Positions 35,401 through 45,273 of a DNA stretch of 64,000 bases are shown here, in pieces. Below the pieces are notes generated by a model. That model was given only the letters and a program-made list of their open reading frames with translations. It ran no database searches and had not been told where the DNA came from. The stretch comes from Methanobrevibacter arboriphilus JCM 13429 = DSM 1125 (GTDB lineage: Archaea > Methanobacteriota > Methanobacteria > Methanobacteriales > Methanobacteriaceae). The translations under genes and the position numbers were made by a program. Every line of letters begins with the position of its first letter. Within the stretch, counting starts at the first letter, position 1. The stretch spans positions 124,001 through 188,000 of the forward strand of contig NZ_JXMW01000003.1 of assembly GCF_002072215.1 (NCBI RefSeq), written 5' to 3'.

Positions 35401-38272
35401 ATCTGATGTTTATAATATCACTATTCATTCTAATAGTATATTTATTAACAATGTTCTTGAAAAAAATCTCACAGGTATTATCATTGCTCATAATAGTTAT
35501 GATAATCGGATAATTAATAATGCTATTACATTGAAAGGTAAAAATTCATTGACTGGTATTAGTGTTTCTAATTTTTATGAGAACCGTTTTGGTAGAAGCC
35601 CTTACTCTAATCTTATTGATAGTAATCTATTGTTTATTAATTCTGAGAATGTTGCTATGGGTATTTATGTTTCTATGGCAACTGATACAAAGATTTTTAA
35701 CAATGATATTTATTTATATGCTAAAAATTGTGTTTATGCTGTTGAAATAGTTTCTAATGGTTCTTTTGCACCTTATCCTACTACTGTTTGGTCTAATAAT
35801 ACAAAAATTATTAATAATACATTTTATGGTTTAGGATACAATATTTTCTTAATTAAGTCATATCAATCTTATAATACATATATTGCAAACAATAGTCTTT
35901 TGGCAGATGGAAACAGGTCTTTTGCTTATATAGGTTATAATACTTCTGGAGATAAGATTGAATATAATGATATTGTTGTGAATGGTTCTGGAGCTAATAA
36001 TAATATTAATGATCCTAATAGTAATACTAATAATGGGTCTAATGGTAGTTTTGAAAGTTGGGTTAATGTAGCTCAAGCTGGTGTTTATTATTCTAATTCT
36101 CATAATAATCTGATTCGTGAAAATAATATTACTTCAAATTATTTAAAGGGTGGAGATTATGCAGTTTATGTTGATGATAATAATGTAGTTTCTGGTGATT
36201 CTGATAGTTCTGGTTCTGATAGCTCTAATGGTTCTGGTTCTACTGGTATTATTTATCTCATAGTTTCTGGTAATTATCTTGTAAGTAACAATGGTCTTTT
36301 TATAGCTAATGATGCTATTTATGGATCAAATGTTTTAAGTGAAAATAATACTCCTCATTATGTTTATGTTTCAACTAATGGTAGTGATGTTACTGGTGAT
36401 GGCAGTATAGATAATCCATTTAAGACAATTTCTCATGCTATTTCTCAATCATATAATCGAGCAATCATATATCTTCTAAGTGGAACTTATTATGAGAATG
36501 ATATTTTTGTAAACAAGACAATAACTATTAAAAACAATGGAAATGTCACTTTAAATGGTAAAAAAGGAAAAATATTTATTATAAGTAATATGGGGTATTT
36601 GACTATTGTTGGAATTAATTTTTTAAATGCTTCTAGTAATAATGGATCTATTATTTCTAACAATGGTTATGCACATTTAATGAATTGTAATTTTTATAAT
36701 AATACTGCCATAGACCAGGGTGGAGTAATTTTTAATAAAGGTCGCCTTTTAATTGATAATTGTAATTTTTATAATAATTCTGCTTATCTTGGTGGGGTAA
36801 TTAGTAATTTTGGAAATATGAGTATAGCTAACTCTAAATTTATTAATAATTCTGCTTGTAGTGGTGGTGTTATTTATAGCTATCATAATTGTACATCAAT
36901 AATCAGTAACTCTTATTTTGCTTCAAATACTGCTAGAACAGATGGTAATTCTTATCTTTATAATGATAATGAGACCCGATTAGCCCCTGGTCATGGAGGA
37001 GTTATTTATAATTTTGGAACTTTATATTCTATAAATTCTACTTATGAATATAATTTAGCTAACAATGGTGGTGTTATAGCTAATTCTGTTTATATTTGGA
37101 GAGAATTTAATGATAGTTATTTATACATTCTAAATTCTAGCTTTAAATTTAATAATGTAACTACTAGTGTATATTCTGGTGGTTATGGTGGAGCTCTTTA
37201 TGGAAATGCTCGTTATTTATTGGTTTATAATTCAGTATTCCATAAAAATGAAGCTAAAACTACAGGTGGAGCTATTAATTTTTCTGTAAATAATGGTTCA
37301 ATTGAAAGATCTAACTTTACAAATAATACCGCAGAATCTTATGGTGGTGCATTAGCTATTAATGGTAATATTACAATAACTTATTCTATTATTTCTAATA
37401 ATAGTGCTGGCTATGGTGGTGCTGTTTATTATAATGGCGATTCTAGTTATGGGCATGTTTTAAATCAGTTAAATATTTTTAATTCAACTATTGAGTCTAA
37501 TTTCGCTATGCATTATGGTGGTGCCTTTTACTTTAATTATGCTAATGTTAATATTAAAGATTCTAATATTTTAGATAATTTTGCTCCAGTTAATTCCGTT
37601 ATTTATGGGGGTAATAACGGTTTCCTTGATTTTGATAATAATTGGTGGGGTTCTAATTTTGGTCCAAGTGATGATGTTTGGAATCGTGCTAATAAATTTA
37701 AAGATTGGTTATTTGAAGATTCTGGATGGGAACTTATAGTTGGTGGAGGTTCTAGTGACTCTAATTCTTCTGGAGGTTCTGGTTCTGGTTCAGGTAATCA
37801 TATTGGACCTGGTACTGGTTCTGGACTTAGACCTGGTGGTAGTGGTTCAGGTAATGGATGGGGAACAGGCACAGGTTCTGGAATAGGGTCTGGTTCTGGT
37901 TCTGGATTAGGTAGTGGTTCAGGTAATGGAATCGGTGATGGGGATGGAACTGGTTCTGGGACAGGTGTTGATTCTAATAATGGAAATGGTAAAGGGTCTA
38001 ATTCAACAAATAATAATATTTTACCTGGTGTTGGAAGCATTATGAATCCTTCTAGCTCTTCTAGCTCTAATCCTGGTGGTAAATCTGGTGGAGGTTCAGC
38101 TGGAGGTCAAGGTGGATCTGGTGAACAATCTATTAAAAATTCTCATGAAATTTTAGAAGATACTATTAATAATATGAAACCAGTTGACTTTGTTTATATA
38201 ATATTAGCTGTTATTGGGTTCATTGTTTTAGTTATTGTTGGACATAAGTATAATAAAAGAAGTAGGCTTTAA
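32414..38272 (+). CDS. Adhesin-like surface protein with Gly/Ser-rich spacer and membrane anchor
   Basis: About 1952 residues. The start is unusual: AAAGGAGGT (32398-32406) points to ATA 32414 or 32417. The first normal in-frame start, TTG 32438, would lie 32 bases from it and would remove the Lys-Lys of the signal peptide (ISKKFILVLIFSVLFLISPI). Next come a Ser/Asn-rich stretch (about 55-95) and three beta-helix blocks, each opened by the ~50-residue cap (near 110, 565 and 915). A DUF1565-like start (YVSTNGSDVTGDGSIDNPF near 1325) follows, with about ten Pmp-like GGA/GGV repeats to 1760. The end is a Gly/Ser-rich spacer (about 1775-1905) and one membrane helix (VDFVYIILAVIGFIVLVIVG) with a basic tail. 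It is probably membrane-anchored and spans the wall. Confidence 0.88.
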   Translation: MIISKKFILVLIFSVLFLISPIYGESLDSTDSHSEIDNGFNNYAVNDVQITDTDSINSDSPSDSSIGNSNSNNINSNNSYNNYNNNSTATKSSAKVEKSGVSTFASKVFIITDDNYSQYFSLFTGKLLSNSGISPGDTIKIGNVSNKAFIIDIPLTLTSTGADVQITNGVIHLVAGSDGSTISNLKIFNDKTDIVYQGVYVVRLHGIWLTNTNNNLIVNNSVQVADALKVFAMPMGWSSNNTIIYNRLISTWSTCMPMGQSHNNNISYNYLQTTAANIIYYNPYGHADYGGPADCYNNSITNNYLYAIYASDTTIGMQLVYAQHQNTQIINNTLVNQFYGISLYGINSTVVGNTLINMSVYAIIVTSSNLLLENNTVIATDSYGGGIYVGGDGYNENITVVNNKVTITNGCYNGIIVSGDNVFVKNNIINLYNFGVGINIRGNYAQILNNIINTKVDPGISLGTSNALILGNSIRSGSYGIYFKTNNIKFYFTSIINNTIISNDYGIFLQGTIYNTTIVGNKISTNASVGIFKDTTDSYGDNMSDNEVNDIIEDSTGIVIRDSNFYNYFDKDGYFKLGILDESLVLILTHLTNKKIYVDYKMTLLSNGLANLLTNVTIIVTSEGAGSVIRDLNFYNTNVAAIILENYVESIILKNNNITIISDNNYTGSVIGIKIGQSENILVEANNIYISSKKGFVYGISVTDSTYVFSKYINITQNSIILVGDNLVEGVYTDSMSNSEISNNLINLWGNGFGYGVATAYMKGNVNNITIKNNIIVVNVKKMAYLIELHISSNITIINNLLEGFGSGVYGVALYNSDNVSIIDNEIRTTGGDLSGIGVNYDVLGSGNSAIFLTSNSNNTFVKNNIIYTNARYQIIINNTNTGDSNINNTNCTNNTKIDLNNIFSQNYFVIDDVNVINYFTSNGEFIKANSVQANDTLLFNNLSSKHYNLIFNIPLNISFYKVNTIDATFIFKSGSAGSNVTGLLFNLTDNSAIILSDVYNITIHSNSIFINNVLEKNLTGIIIAHNSYDNRIINNAITLKGKNSLTGISVSNFYENRFGRSPYSNLIDSNLLFINSENVAMGIYVSMATDTKIFNNDIYLYAKNCVYAVEIVSNGSFAPYPTTVWSNNTKIINNTFYGLGYNIFLIKSYQSYNTYIANNSLLADGNRSFAYIGYNTSGDKIEYNDIVVNGSGANNNINDPNSNTNNGSNGSFESWVNVAQAGVYYSNSHNNLIRENNITSNYLKGGDYAVYVDDNNVVSGDSDSSGSDSSNGSGSTGIIYLIVSGNYLVSNNGLFIANDAIYGSNVLSENNTPHYVYVSTNGSDVTGDGSIDNPFKTISHAISQSYNRAIIYLLSGTYYENDIFVNKTITIKNNGNVTLNGKKGKIFIISNMGYLTIVGINFLNASSNNGSIISNNGYAHLMNCNFYNNTAIDQGGVIFNKGRLLIDNCNFYNNSAYLGGVISNFGNMSIANSKFINNSACSGGVIYSYHNCTSIISNSYFASNTARTDGNSYLYNDNETRLAPGHGGVIYNFGTLYSINSTYEYNLANNGGVIANSVYIWREFNDSYLYILNSSFKFNNVTTSVYSGGYGGALYGNARYLLVYNSVFHKNEAKTTGGAINFSVNNGSIERSNFTNNTAESYGGALAINGNITITYSIISNNSAGYGGAVYYNGDSSYGHVLNQLNIFNSTIESNFAMHYGGAFYFNYANVNIKDSNILDNFAPVNSVIYGGNNGFLDFDNNWWGSNFGPSDDVWNRANKFKDWLFEDSGWELIVGGGSSDSNSSGGSGSGSGNHIGPGTGSGLRPGGSGSGNGWGTGTGSGIGSGSGSGLGSGSGNGIGDGDGTGSGTGVDSNNGNGKGSNSTNNNILPGVGSIMNPSSSSSSNPGGKSGGGSAGGQGGSGEQSIKNSHEILEDTINNMKPVDFVYIILAVIGFIVLVIVGHKYNKRSRL

Positions 38273-38357
38273 ACTTTTGTTTGTTGGATAAATTTTGGTT
38301 ATATAAGAGATTATAAAGATTACATTTTAAAAGATTATATTTAAGAGATTAGATATT

Positions 38358-41300
38358 ATGAGAAAAAGTTTTTTATTACTGTTAATGTTCATTATTGTTG
38401 TATTTTTTTCTATGAATATAGTTAGTGCTTCTGATGATTATATTAATGGGGATAATTTAGATTATAATAATTTAGAGCATAGTGTTAATAGTACTAATAC
38501 TCTTGATAATATTCTTAATTCTAATGATATTTATGTTAATTTATCAGGAAATGATGTTAGTGGAGATGGTAGTGAGGATAATCCTTATAAAAGTTTGAAG
38601 AAAGCTATTAATAGTGCTTCTAATAATTCTAATATTTATATAATGCCTGGTGAATATTTTGGAGAAAATAACACAAAGATGATCATTGATAAAACTATCA
38701 CTATTTCTGGTATTACTGGTGGTAATGGAAAGATTATATTTAATGGTGAGAGAAAGTATGACTTTTTTGATATTACTCCTAATGGTAAACTAACATTGAT
38801 TAATATCACTTTTTATCAGGGTAATAATTCTGGCGAAGATTTTATTGCAGGAGCTATTTTCAATAATGGAGAATTAACCATAAAGAATTGTATTTTTGAT
38901 TTTAATACTGGATTAAGAGGTGGAGCAATCTTAAACAATGGGAAATTAGAGGTTATTGGTTCTACTTTTAAAAATAATAATGGTACAAATTATGGTGGGG
39001 GAATAACCAACTTTAATATAGCTAAGGTTATTGATTCTGTGTTTATTGGGAATATTGCTCAATCAGGATCTGCTATTTTCAATGATGGAAATTTAACTAT
39101 TTTATCATCTAATTTTACTTCTAATAGTATTGCAGGAGTTAATTGGGAGAATAGGGATAATAATATTTTTATGAATTCTTCTAATATTAATTCTGATATT
39201 TCTGCTTCAAATCACACAATAAAAATTTTAAATTCTTCATGTGCTAATGTGGGTATTACAGATTCTAATTTGTTTGTTAATGGTTCTACTTTATCTGTTA
39301 GTCCTACAAATTCTACTGTTAATATAACTTATTCTGTTATTAGTAGTGGTTCTATTTATCATTATATGAATAATAGTAATATTAGTGCTGAGTATAATTG
39401 GTGGTTATCTAATAAAGGTCCTATTGTATATTCTGGAAATAATAATTATTATAATAGTCAAAAATATTGGATTATAGCAGTTTTTGTTTCTGATTATGGA
39501 GGGTCTATTCCTAGTAAGAATACTAATGTTACTCTTAAACTGATTTTTAAGTATACTGATGGTGTTAATGTTTGGGATTTACCTGAAGGGATTAATATTC
39601 CTTCCCGTTCTCTTTATTTACAAACTGATAATGGTTATTTTACTAATGATTCTGGTTTGATTTCTAAAAATATTTTCACTACTTATTATTTGAATAATAG
39701 TGAGGATACTCTTGTTTATGTGGTTGTTGATAATCAACGTTTGAAGTTAGCTGTTGGTAAAGGTTATACTAACCATACTTGGTATGTTTCAAATGATGGG
39801 GATGATTCTAATAATGGGTCTCGTGAAAGTCCTTTTAAAACTCTTGCCAAGGCGGTTAGTGTTGCTTTAAATGGTAATACTATTTATATTGCTTCTGGTG
39901 ATTATTATAATGCTTTTAATTCAAATTTGTTTATTTGGAAGAATTTAACTTTTTCTTCTTATAATGGTCCTGTTACTATCTATCGTCATACTAGTAATAG
40001 TATTTTTATTGTTGCTGATTATGGAACTTTAAATCTTAATAATATTACTTTTTCAACCTATAATCTCACATATTCTGTTCTTTTCATTAATTGTTCTGGT
40101 AATTTGACTATTAATAATTGTACTTTTAGGAATGCTTCTGGTAATTCTTATTGGGGTAATATTTTATTTTCTGGTTCTTATTTGTTTATTAATAATTCTA
40201 ATTTTTATGATTTGAGACATTATGTAATAAAGTCTTCTTCTTATGATAGGTATTCTTATGGTTATGTACCATGTACCATTACTATTCTTAATTCTTATTT
40301 TAGTGGAATGTCTGGTGCTGTTACCAACAATGAAAATTCTGCTAGAATTCTTTATTTAGTTGCAGATAAGGTTTTAATTGATAATTGTACTTTTGTAAAT
40401 AATAATGCTACTGGGGCAGTTATTAATTCTAATTATTCTATTGTGAATAATTCTAGATTTGTAAGTAATAGTTTTGGTGCTGTTTCTGGTGCAAGTATTT
40501 TTGATAATGGTTATGTTGCAGATAATTCTGTTAATTATTGGAGTGGTTCAATTGTAGGTGCATCTAACATTCTTAATTCTATTTTTGTAAATAATAATAT
40601 TTCTTGTGCAAATGCTAGATTTATCTATAATTGTTCTTTTATTAATAATAGAAATGCTTTTAATTCTCTTACAGATGATCATGATAGGAATGGTATTATA
40701 TCAAGTAGTGGTAATTTATCGATTGTTTATTGTGTATTTATTGGTAATAGTGCTGGTTATGGTGGTGCTATATTTAATAGGGGAATTTTAAATGTTTCAA
40801 ATAGTGTTTTTTTAAATAATACTGCTACTATTTTTGGTTCTGATATTTTTAATTTTAATGGTGTTGCTTACTTAAATAACAATTGGTGGGGTTGGAATGG
40901 TGGTCCTACTGATGGCAAAGTCTATAGATTTTTGGGAGATGTTCATTTAGATACATGGGTTATATTGACTCTTAATGTTAATGGTTCTACTTTAATAGCT
41001 AGTCTAGATAAAGTTACTGATGCCGTTGGTAATATTCATGATTTAAATGGTACTATTCCAGATCGTGTTGCGGTTTTCAACTCTAGTATGGTACCTATTT
41101 CTCCAAAAACTACTAATTTGACTAATAATCATGCTTATGCAAGTGTTCTTTCTGGTTCTGATAGTGATTATATTGTTAATGTTACAGTTGATGGTCAGAC
41201 TGTTGATTTAACAGTTCATAATAAGAATACTATTATTGAAATGAATGATACTACTTTTTATGGTAAAAATAATCGTTATACTGTGATTTTGAGAAATATT

Positions 41301-43274
41301 AATGGTTATGATATTTCTAATCAGACTGTTATTTTGAAAATAAAATATAAGAATGGTACTGTTGAGGATTATTACTTAATAACTGATGGGAATGGTAGAG
41401 CTAGTATTATTCTTAATAATAGTATTGGTATTTATAATGTTTCTGCTTTCTATGAAGGTGATGGGTATTTCTTTGCTTGTAATTCTAGTGCACTGTTGAC
41501 AATTTTACCTTCTTCTACTAAGATATTTATTTTAAAAGATCAGTTGTTTTATGGTAAAAATAATGTTTTGCAAATTTCTTTGGAAGATATTTATGGTCGT
41601 GCTGTTGTTGGTCAAAAAATCTATTTTAATATAAAATCTGGTAGTAAAACTTACAATTATTATTCTACTACTGATAGTCAAGGTGTTGCAAAAATTATAG
41701 CTAATTTACCTAAAGGATCTTATGATGTTAAGGTTTCATTTAATGGTGATGAATGGTTTAATAGTAGTGAAAATCAAGGATCATTTACTATTTTATCTAT
41801 TGGAACTAAATTAACTTTAAATGTCACTATATTATATGGGAGAGGTGATGTTTATTTTGTGAAATTATTGGATAATAATGGTAATGTAGCTAAAAATGAA
41901 ACTGTATATATAACTTTAACTCAAGGAAATAAAAATCAAACATTTGCAGTTAAAACTGATAGTAATGGTACTGCAGGACTTATTGTAAACTTACTTCCAG
42001 GTACTTATAAAGTTAATGTTGTCTATAAAGGAGATGATTTATATATTGGAACCAACATCAGTGGAACTTTAGTTGTTGAAAAAATAGCTGTTAGGCTGAT
42101 TGTTGATCCATTAGTCAAATTTAATGTTACTAATAATAGTACTAATAATAAATATTATGCTTTATTGACTGATATGTATGGAAGGGCATTATCTGGTGAA
42201 TCACTAATTATTAAAATTCAGAAAGATGGATTTTTGGAAGTCTATAATTTAACCACTGATAATGAAGGTTTTATCACTCTTCCACTTGATTTAGCTGAAG
42301 GTAATTATATGGTTTTGGTAAATTTTATTGAGAATGAATGGTATTATAATACTAGTACTGCTAGTACTTTAATTGTCTCAAAACCTACTATTAAAATAAC
42401 AACTAAAATTAGCATCACATTAAAAAACAACACTGTAATCATTTATTTAACTGATATTGATGGAACTCCTTTGATTAATAAAATTATTAGTATTAGATTA
42501 ATTGGAAATGGATATAATAAAAATTTTAATATTAAAACTAATAACCAGGGAAAAGCTGAAATAAAATTATCTGAATTAAAGTTAAATAGTAATTCAAAGT
42601 ATACTTTACATTATAATTTTGCTGGAAGTGATTATTATAATTCTAGAGTAGGAGTATTGAATTTTACATATTCAAATTCTTTAAATAATAAAATAAAAAC
42701 TATTTTAACTGTTAAATCTCCTACAATAATCAAAGGCAAGAAAACTCTTATATCTGCTACCCTTAAAAATTCAAATGGTAAAGCTATAGCTAATAAAAAA
42801 ATCAAATTAGTAATAAATAAGAAAACATATACTAAGCTTACTAATTCTAAAGGAATGGTTGTTTTTAAGATTTCTGGTCTTAAATCTGGAAAATATAATC
42901 TTAAATTGTTTTATGAGGGAGATAAAACTTATCTATCTTCAAAAATATATAAAACTCAAACTGTAAAAAATATTGCTGATTTAGCTATTTCAAAAATTAA
43001 AAGATATGGAAATTCTTATAAAATACTTATTAAAAATCAAGGATCTGTTTCTTCTAAAAAAACTAAGATTAAAGTTTTCTATAAAGTTGGAAAAAAAATT
43101 AAACAGCGTGTTGCAATAGTTAAAGCTTTAAAACCTGGAAAATATACTATTGTGAATATTAAGTTTTTTAAGTATTCCTATCATAAAAAATACTTAAAAA
43201 ATGCAATAGTTAATTATAATAAGAATTTTAAAGAATTTAGTTATAATAATAATTTAAAAAAATTTAAAACATAA
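38358..43274 (+). CDS. Adhesin-like surface protein with six Ig-like domains
   Basis: 1638 residues. Signal peptide MRKSFLLLLMFIIVVFFSMN...SA. Two DUF1565-like starts (YVNLSGNDVSGDGSEDNPY near 58 and YVSNDGDDSNNGSRESPF near 475) open beta-helix blocks with Pmp-like GGAI repeats and NNWWG motifs. From about 955 to 1540 come six Ig-like domains of ~95 residues, each with a D-x-x-G-x-A turn. The C-terminal ~95 residues are a CARDB-like module (ADLAISKIKRYGNSYKILIK...NNNLKKFKT) like those at the ends of the first two adhesin-like proteins. It follows the previous surface-protein gene by 85 bases and may be co-transcribed. Ligand unknown. Confidence 0.9.
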   Translation: MRKSFLLLLMFIIVVFFSMNIVSASDDYINGDNLDYNNLEHSVNSTNTLDNILNSNDIYVNLSGNDVSGDGSEDNPYKSLKKAINSASNNSNIYIMPGEYFGENNTKMIIDKTITISGITGGNGKIIFNGERKYDFFDITPNGKLTLINITFYQGNNSGEDFIAGAIFNNGELTIKNCIFDFNTGLRGGAILNNGKLEVIGSTFKNNNGTNYGGGITNFNIAKVIDSVFIGNIAQSGSAIFNDGNLTILSSNFTSNSIAGVNWENRDNNIFMNSSNINSDISASNHTIKILNSSCANVGITDSNLFVNGSTLSVSPTNSTVNITYSVISSGSIYHYMNNSNISAEYNWWLSNKGPIVYSGNNNYYNSQKYWIIAVFVSDYGGSIPSKNTNVTLKLIFKYTDGVNVWDLPEGINIPSRSLYLQTDNGYFTNDSGLISKNIFTTYYLNNSEDTLVYVVVDNQRLKLAVGKGYTNHTWYVSNDGDDSNNGSRESPFKTLAKAVSVALNGNTIYIASGDYYNAFNSNLFIWKNLTFSSYNGPVTIYRHTSNSIFIVADYGTLNLNNITFSTYNLTYSVLFINCSGNLTINNCTFRNASGNSYWGNILFSGSYLFINNSNFYDLRHYVIKSSSYDRYSYGYVPCTITILNSYFSGMSGAVTNNENSARILYLVADKVLIDNCTFVNNNATGAVINSNYSIVNNSRFVSNSFGAVSGASIFDNGYVADNSVNYWSGSIVGASNILNSIFVNNNISCANARFIYNCSFINNRNAFNSLTDDHDRNGIISSSGNLSIVYCVFIGNSAGYGGAIFNRGILNVSNSVFLNNTATIFGSDIFNFNGVAYLNNNWWGWNGGPTDGKVYRFLGDVHLDTWVILTLNVNGSTLIASLDKVTDAVGNIHDLNGTIPDRVAVFNSSMVPISPKTTNLTNNHAYASVLSGSDSDYIVNVTVDGQTVDLTVHNKNTIIEMNDTTFYGKNNRYTVILRNINGYDISNQTVILKIKYKNGTVEDYYLITDGNGRASIILNNSIGIYNVSAFYEGDGYFFACNSSALLTILPSSTKIFILKDQLFYGKNNVLQISLEDIYGRAVVGQKIYFNIKSGSKTYNYYSTTDSQGVAKIIANLPKGSYDVKVSFNGDEWFNSSENQGSFTILSIGTKLTLNVTILYGRGDVYFVKLLDNNGNVAKNETVYITLTQGNKNQTFAVKTDSNGTAGLIVNLLPGTYKVNVVYKGDDLYIGTNISGTLVVEKIAVRLIVDPLVKFNVTNNSTNNKYYALLTDMYGRALSGESLIIKIQKDGFLEVYNLTTDNEGFITLPLDLAEGNYMVLVNFIENEWYYNTSTASTLIVSKPTIKITTKISITLKNNTVIIYLTDIDGTPLINKIISIRLIGNGYNKNFNIKTNNQGKAEIKLSELKLNSNSKYTLHYNFAGSDYYNSRVGVLNFTYSNSLNNKIKTILTVKSPTIIKGKKTLISATLKNSNGKAIANKKIKLVINKKTYTKLTNSKGMVVFKISGLKSGKYNLKLFYEGDKTYLSSKIYKTQTVKNIADLAISKIKRYGNSYKILIKNQGSVSSKKTKIKVFYKVGKKIKQRVAIVKALKPGKYTIVNIKFFKYSYHKKYLKNAIVNYNKNFKEFSYNNNLKKFKT

Positions 43275-43293
43275 ATATAATTAATAGATTTAA

Positions 43294-43400
43294 AATATAC
43301 TATATAAAAAATATACTATATAATATATACTATGTAAGTATTAAATTATACTATATAATTTTTAAATTATATTTAATACTTATTATATACTATATAATTA
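43294..43400. repeat. AT-rich TATACTATATA repeats between convergent genes
   Basis: Five copies of TATACTATA or near variants (at about 43296, 43312, 43326, 43348 and 43386), irregularly spaced. The region separates a plus-strand adhesin gene from a minus-strand enzyme gene and probably contains their terminators. Confidence 0.6.
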
Positions 43401-43552
43401 AAATCATATTTAATAATTATTTTAACATTTGATAAATTACTTTAATTTTATAATATTATAATTTTATAAAATATCATAATTTTGTAGATTATCATTAGTT
43501 TATAAAATATTTAATTTTAGAAGATTATAATTTATAAAAGATTATAATCTTT

Positions 43553-44284
43553 TTAGTAATTTATACTATCAATTATTGGAGATTTATCATTAATTTCCAG
43601 TATGTATTTTCCTTTATAATTATTTTTTTTAAATATTTTAATTATACTTTTAAAATCTATCTTTCCTTTTCCTAATCCTAAATGCAGATCTTTATCAAGA
43701 AAATTGTCAGATAAGTGTAAGTGTTTAACTGAATCGAAATATAAATCTTTTTCTTTATATCCCATTGTAGAAGCATGGCCTATATCTAAGGTCATATACA
43801 TATTGATCTCTAATAGCAATTCATTTAATTTTAAAATGTCTTGATGGATTAGCCAATCACTATGGGGCATATTTTCTACAGTGGCCATAACTCCATTATC
43901 TTCTCCATATTTTCCACATATCTCTAATGATTCTTTGCATGTAGACAATATTTTATCTTCACAGGGGTAACCTAAAATTGTCATTCCAGAGGGGTGTATT
44001 ACAACAATGTCACTATCTAACTTGTTAGCTAAATCTATAGATTTTTTTATCTCGTTTATTGAAGCTTTTTGAATAGATTTATTTAAGGAAGCTATATTTA
44101 AATCTGTAATTGGTGAATGTATACTATATTTAATATCATAAGAGTTCATCATATCAGCATCGACTGAATCATTCGGATATTCGTTCATTATTTCAACATA
44201 CTTGATACCTAATTTTTCAGCATATTCTAAACTTTTTTGAAGGCTTTTTTCATAAATTGATGATGATGAAACTCCTATTTTCAT
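43553..44284 (-). CDS. Sugar phosphate isomerase/epimerase-like TIM-barrel protein
   Basis: 243 residues. The sequence fits the xylose-isomerase-like/AP-endonuclease-2 barrel family: IGVSSSSIYEKS at the first strand, YSIHSP (about 53-58), VIHPSG (about 95-100), ATVENMPHS with Glu as a likely metal ligand, MTLDIGHAS (Asp/His), HLHLSD, and a closing ILEIND (Glu). These residues usually bind a divalent metal. The substrate cannot be told. It lies downstream of the ECF transporter genes on the same strand after a 180-base gap, so it could act on the imported compound, but this is only position. The Shine-Dalgarno is weak (AAGGT). Confidence 0.8.
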   Translation of the reverse strand: MKIGVSSSSIYEKSLQKSLEYAEKLGIKYVEIMNEYPNDSVDADMMNSYDIKYSIHSPITDLNIASLNKSIQKASINEIKKSIDLANKLDSDIVVIHPSGMTILGYPCEDKILSTCKESLEICGKYGEDNGVMATVENMPHSDWLIHQDILKLNELLLEINMYMTLDIGHASTMGYKEKDLYFDSVKHLHLSDNFLDKDLHLGLGKGKIDFKSIIKIFKKNNYKGKYILEINDKSPIIDSINY

Positions 44285-44344
44285 TTGGACTACCTTTATT
44301 TAATTAAATAATAATTTATTATTTAGACATAATATACATCTTAG

Positions 44345-44443
44345 TTATTTAACTATTTTAACTATTAACTATTTAATTATTTTAACTATTATCTATTTAG
44401 CTATTTTAACTATTTTTTATCTATTTAACTATTTTATCTATTT
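44345..44443. repeat. Tandem AACTATTT/ATCTATTT repeats
   Basis: About nine imperfect units of the type (TTTA)ACTATTT in the spacer between two minus-strand genes. No other signal is seen there. Confidence 0.6.
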
Positions 44444-44465
44444 CAGATTATTAAGTTTTCATTTT

Positions 44466-45086
44466 TTAAGCTATTGTATTGTCTAAAAAGTATTTTTCTT
44501 TTGCTCTTAGGAATATTCTTTCGAATGTTCCAAATAATAATATCAATAAAATAGCATTTACTATACCATGAATTAGATCAAATGTAAAACTTGCTGCATA
44601 TACTCCTAGTACAGACCCTAATGAAATAGTTCCTAAGAAAGGCAGCATTCCTATGTTAGTTATCCATCCATAAAGGATTCCCCAGCCTAAACCAAAGACT
44701 GCTCTTGAAGGTGTATTATTTTTTAATTTTTTGCTTAAGATTCCTGCATTAAAACCCATAAGCCCCCAGCCAACCATTTGTAAAACAGTCCAAAATCCTA
44801 ATCCTAAAAATAGTCCTGTTACTATAGGTGTTAAAGCACCAGTCACGAATCCTGTTTTTTTCCCAAAAACAATACCTGTCATTATAATAATAAATGATGC
44901 AGCCTGAACACCAGGAATTGCTGCTGTTGGAAGAGTTCCCAATGCAGCTATAGCTATTAAAATAGCTATAATAACAATATTTTCTACAGTCGGCTTGGAT
45001 TTTTCAAACATCTTGAAAAACACAATGAATATTCCAACAATTAATATGAAAAATATTATCCAGTAAGTTAAAGACATGATTTCCAT
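44466..45086 (-). CDS. ECF transporter S (substrate-binding) component
   Basis: 206 residues with about six membrane segments. The core PTVENIVIIAILIAIAALGT then AAIPGVQAASFIIIMTGIVFGKKTGF is typical of energy-coupling-factor S components, where the first helices carry small residues that meet the T component. The final part GVYAASFTFDLIHGIVNAIL is also typical. Together with the adjacent ATPase and T genes this makes a complete importer. The vitamin or metal imported is not shown by the sequence; B12-like, thiamine-precursor or another cofactor are all open. No riboswitch was recognised. Confidence 0.8.
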   Translation of the reverse strand: MEIMSLTYWIIFFILIVGIFIVFFKMFEKSKPTVENIVIIAILIAIAALGTLPTAAIPGVQAASFIIIMTGIVFGKKTGFVTGALTPIVTGLFLGLGFWTVLQMVGWGLMGFNAGILSKKLKNNTPSRAVFGLGWGILYGWITNIGMLPFLGTISLGSVLGVYAASFTFDLIHGIVNAILLILLFGTFERIFLRAKEKYFLDNTIA

Positions 45087-45097
45087 TATTTCACACT

Positions 45098-45262
45098 CGT
45101 TTTTGCATAATTCTTATTTTTTATTAAATCTTATTTCTTGTATTACCTTTATTTTCGTATTAAGTCTCATTTTTCTATTAATTCTTATTTTTGTATTAAG
45201 ATTTGTTCTTTCTATTAACTCTTATTTTTTCTATTAGTTCTTATTTTTTGTATTAATTTTTA
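45098..45262. repeat. Tandem ~20-base TTCTTATTTTT/GTATTAA repeats
   Basis: About seven imperfect units alternating T-rich (CTTATTTTT) and TATTAA elements between the S and ATPase genes. It fills the 187-base gap in an otherwise tightly packed operon. Confidence 0.6.
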
Positions 45263-45273
45263 TTTTAAATATT

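Noticed and set aside
37798-38040. Minus-strand open frame rich in Pro and Glu
   Set aside because: It is the antisense of the Gly/Ser-rich spacer of the adhesin at 32414; low-complexity codons keep the other strand open.
43294-43400. Possible CRISPR array
   Set aside because: The repeated motif is short, AT-only, irregularly spaced and without unique spacers; no cas genes are near. The same applies to the spacers at 44345, 45098, 49205 and 50199.
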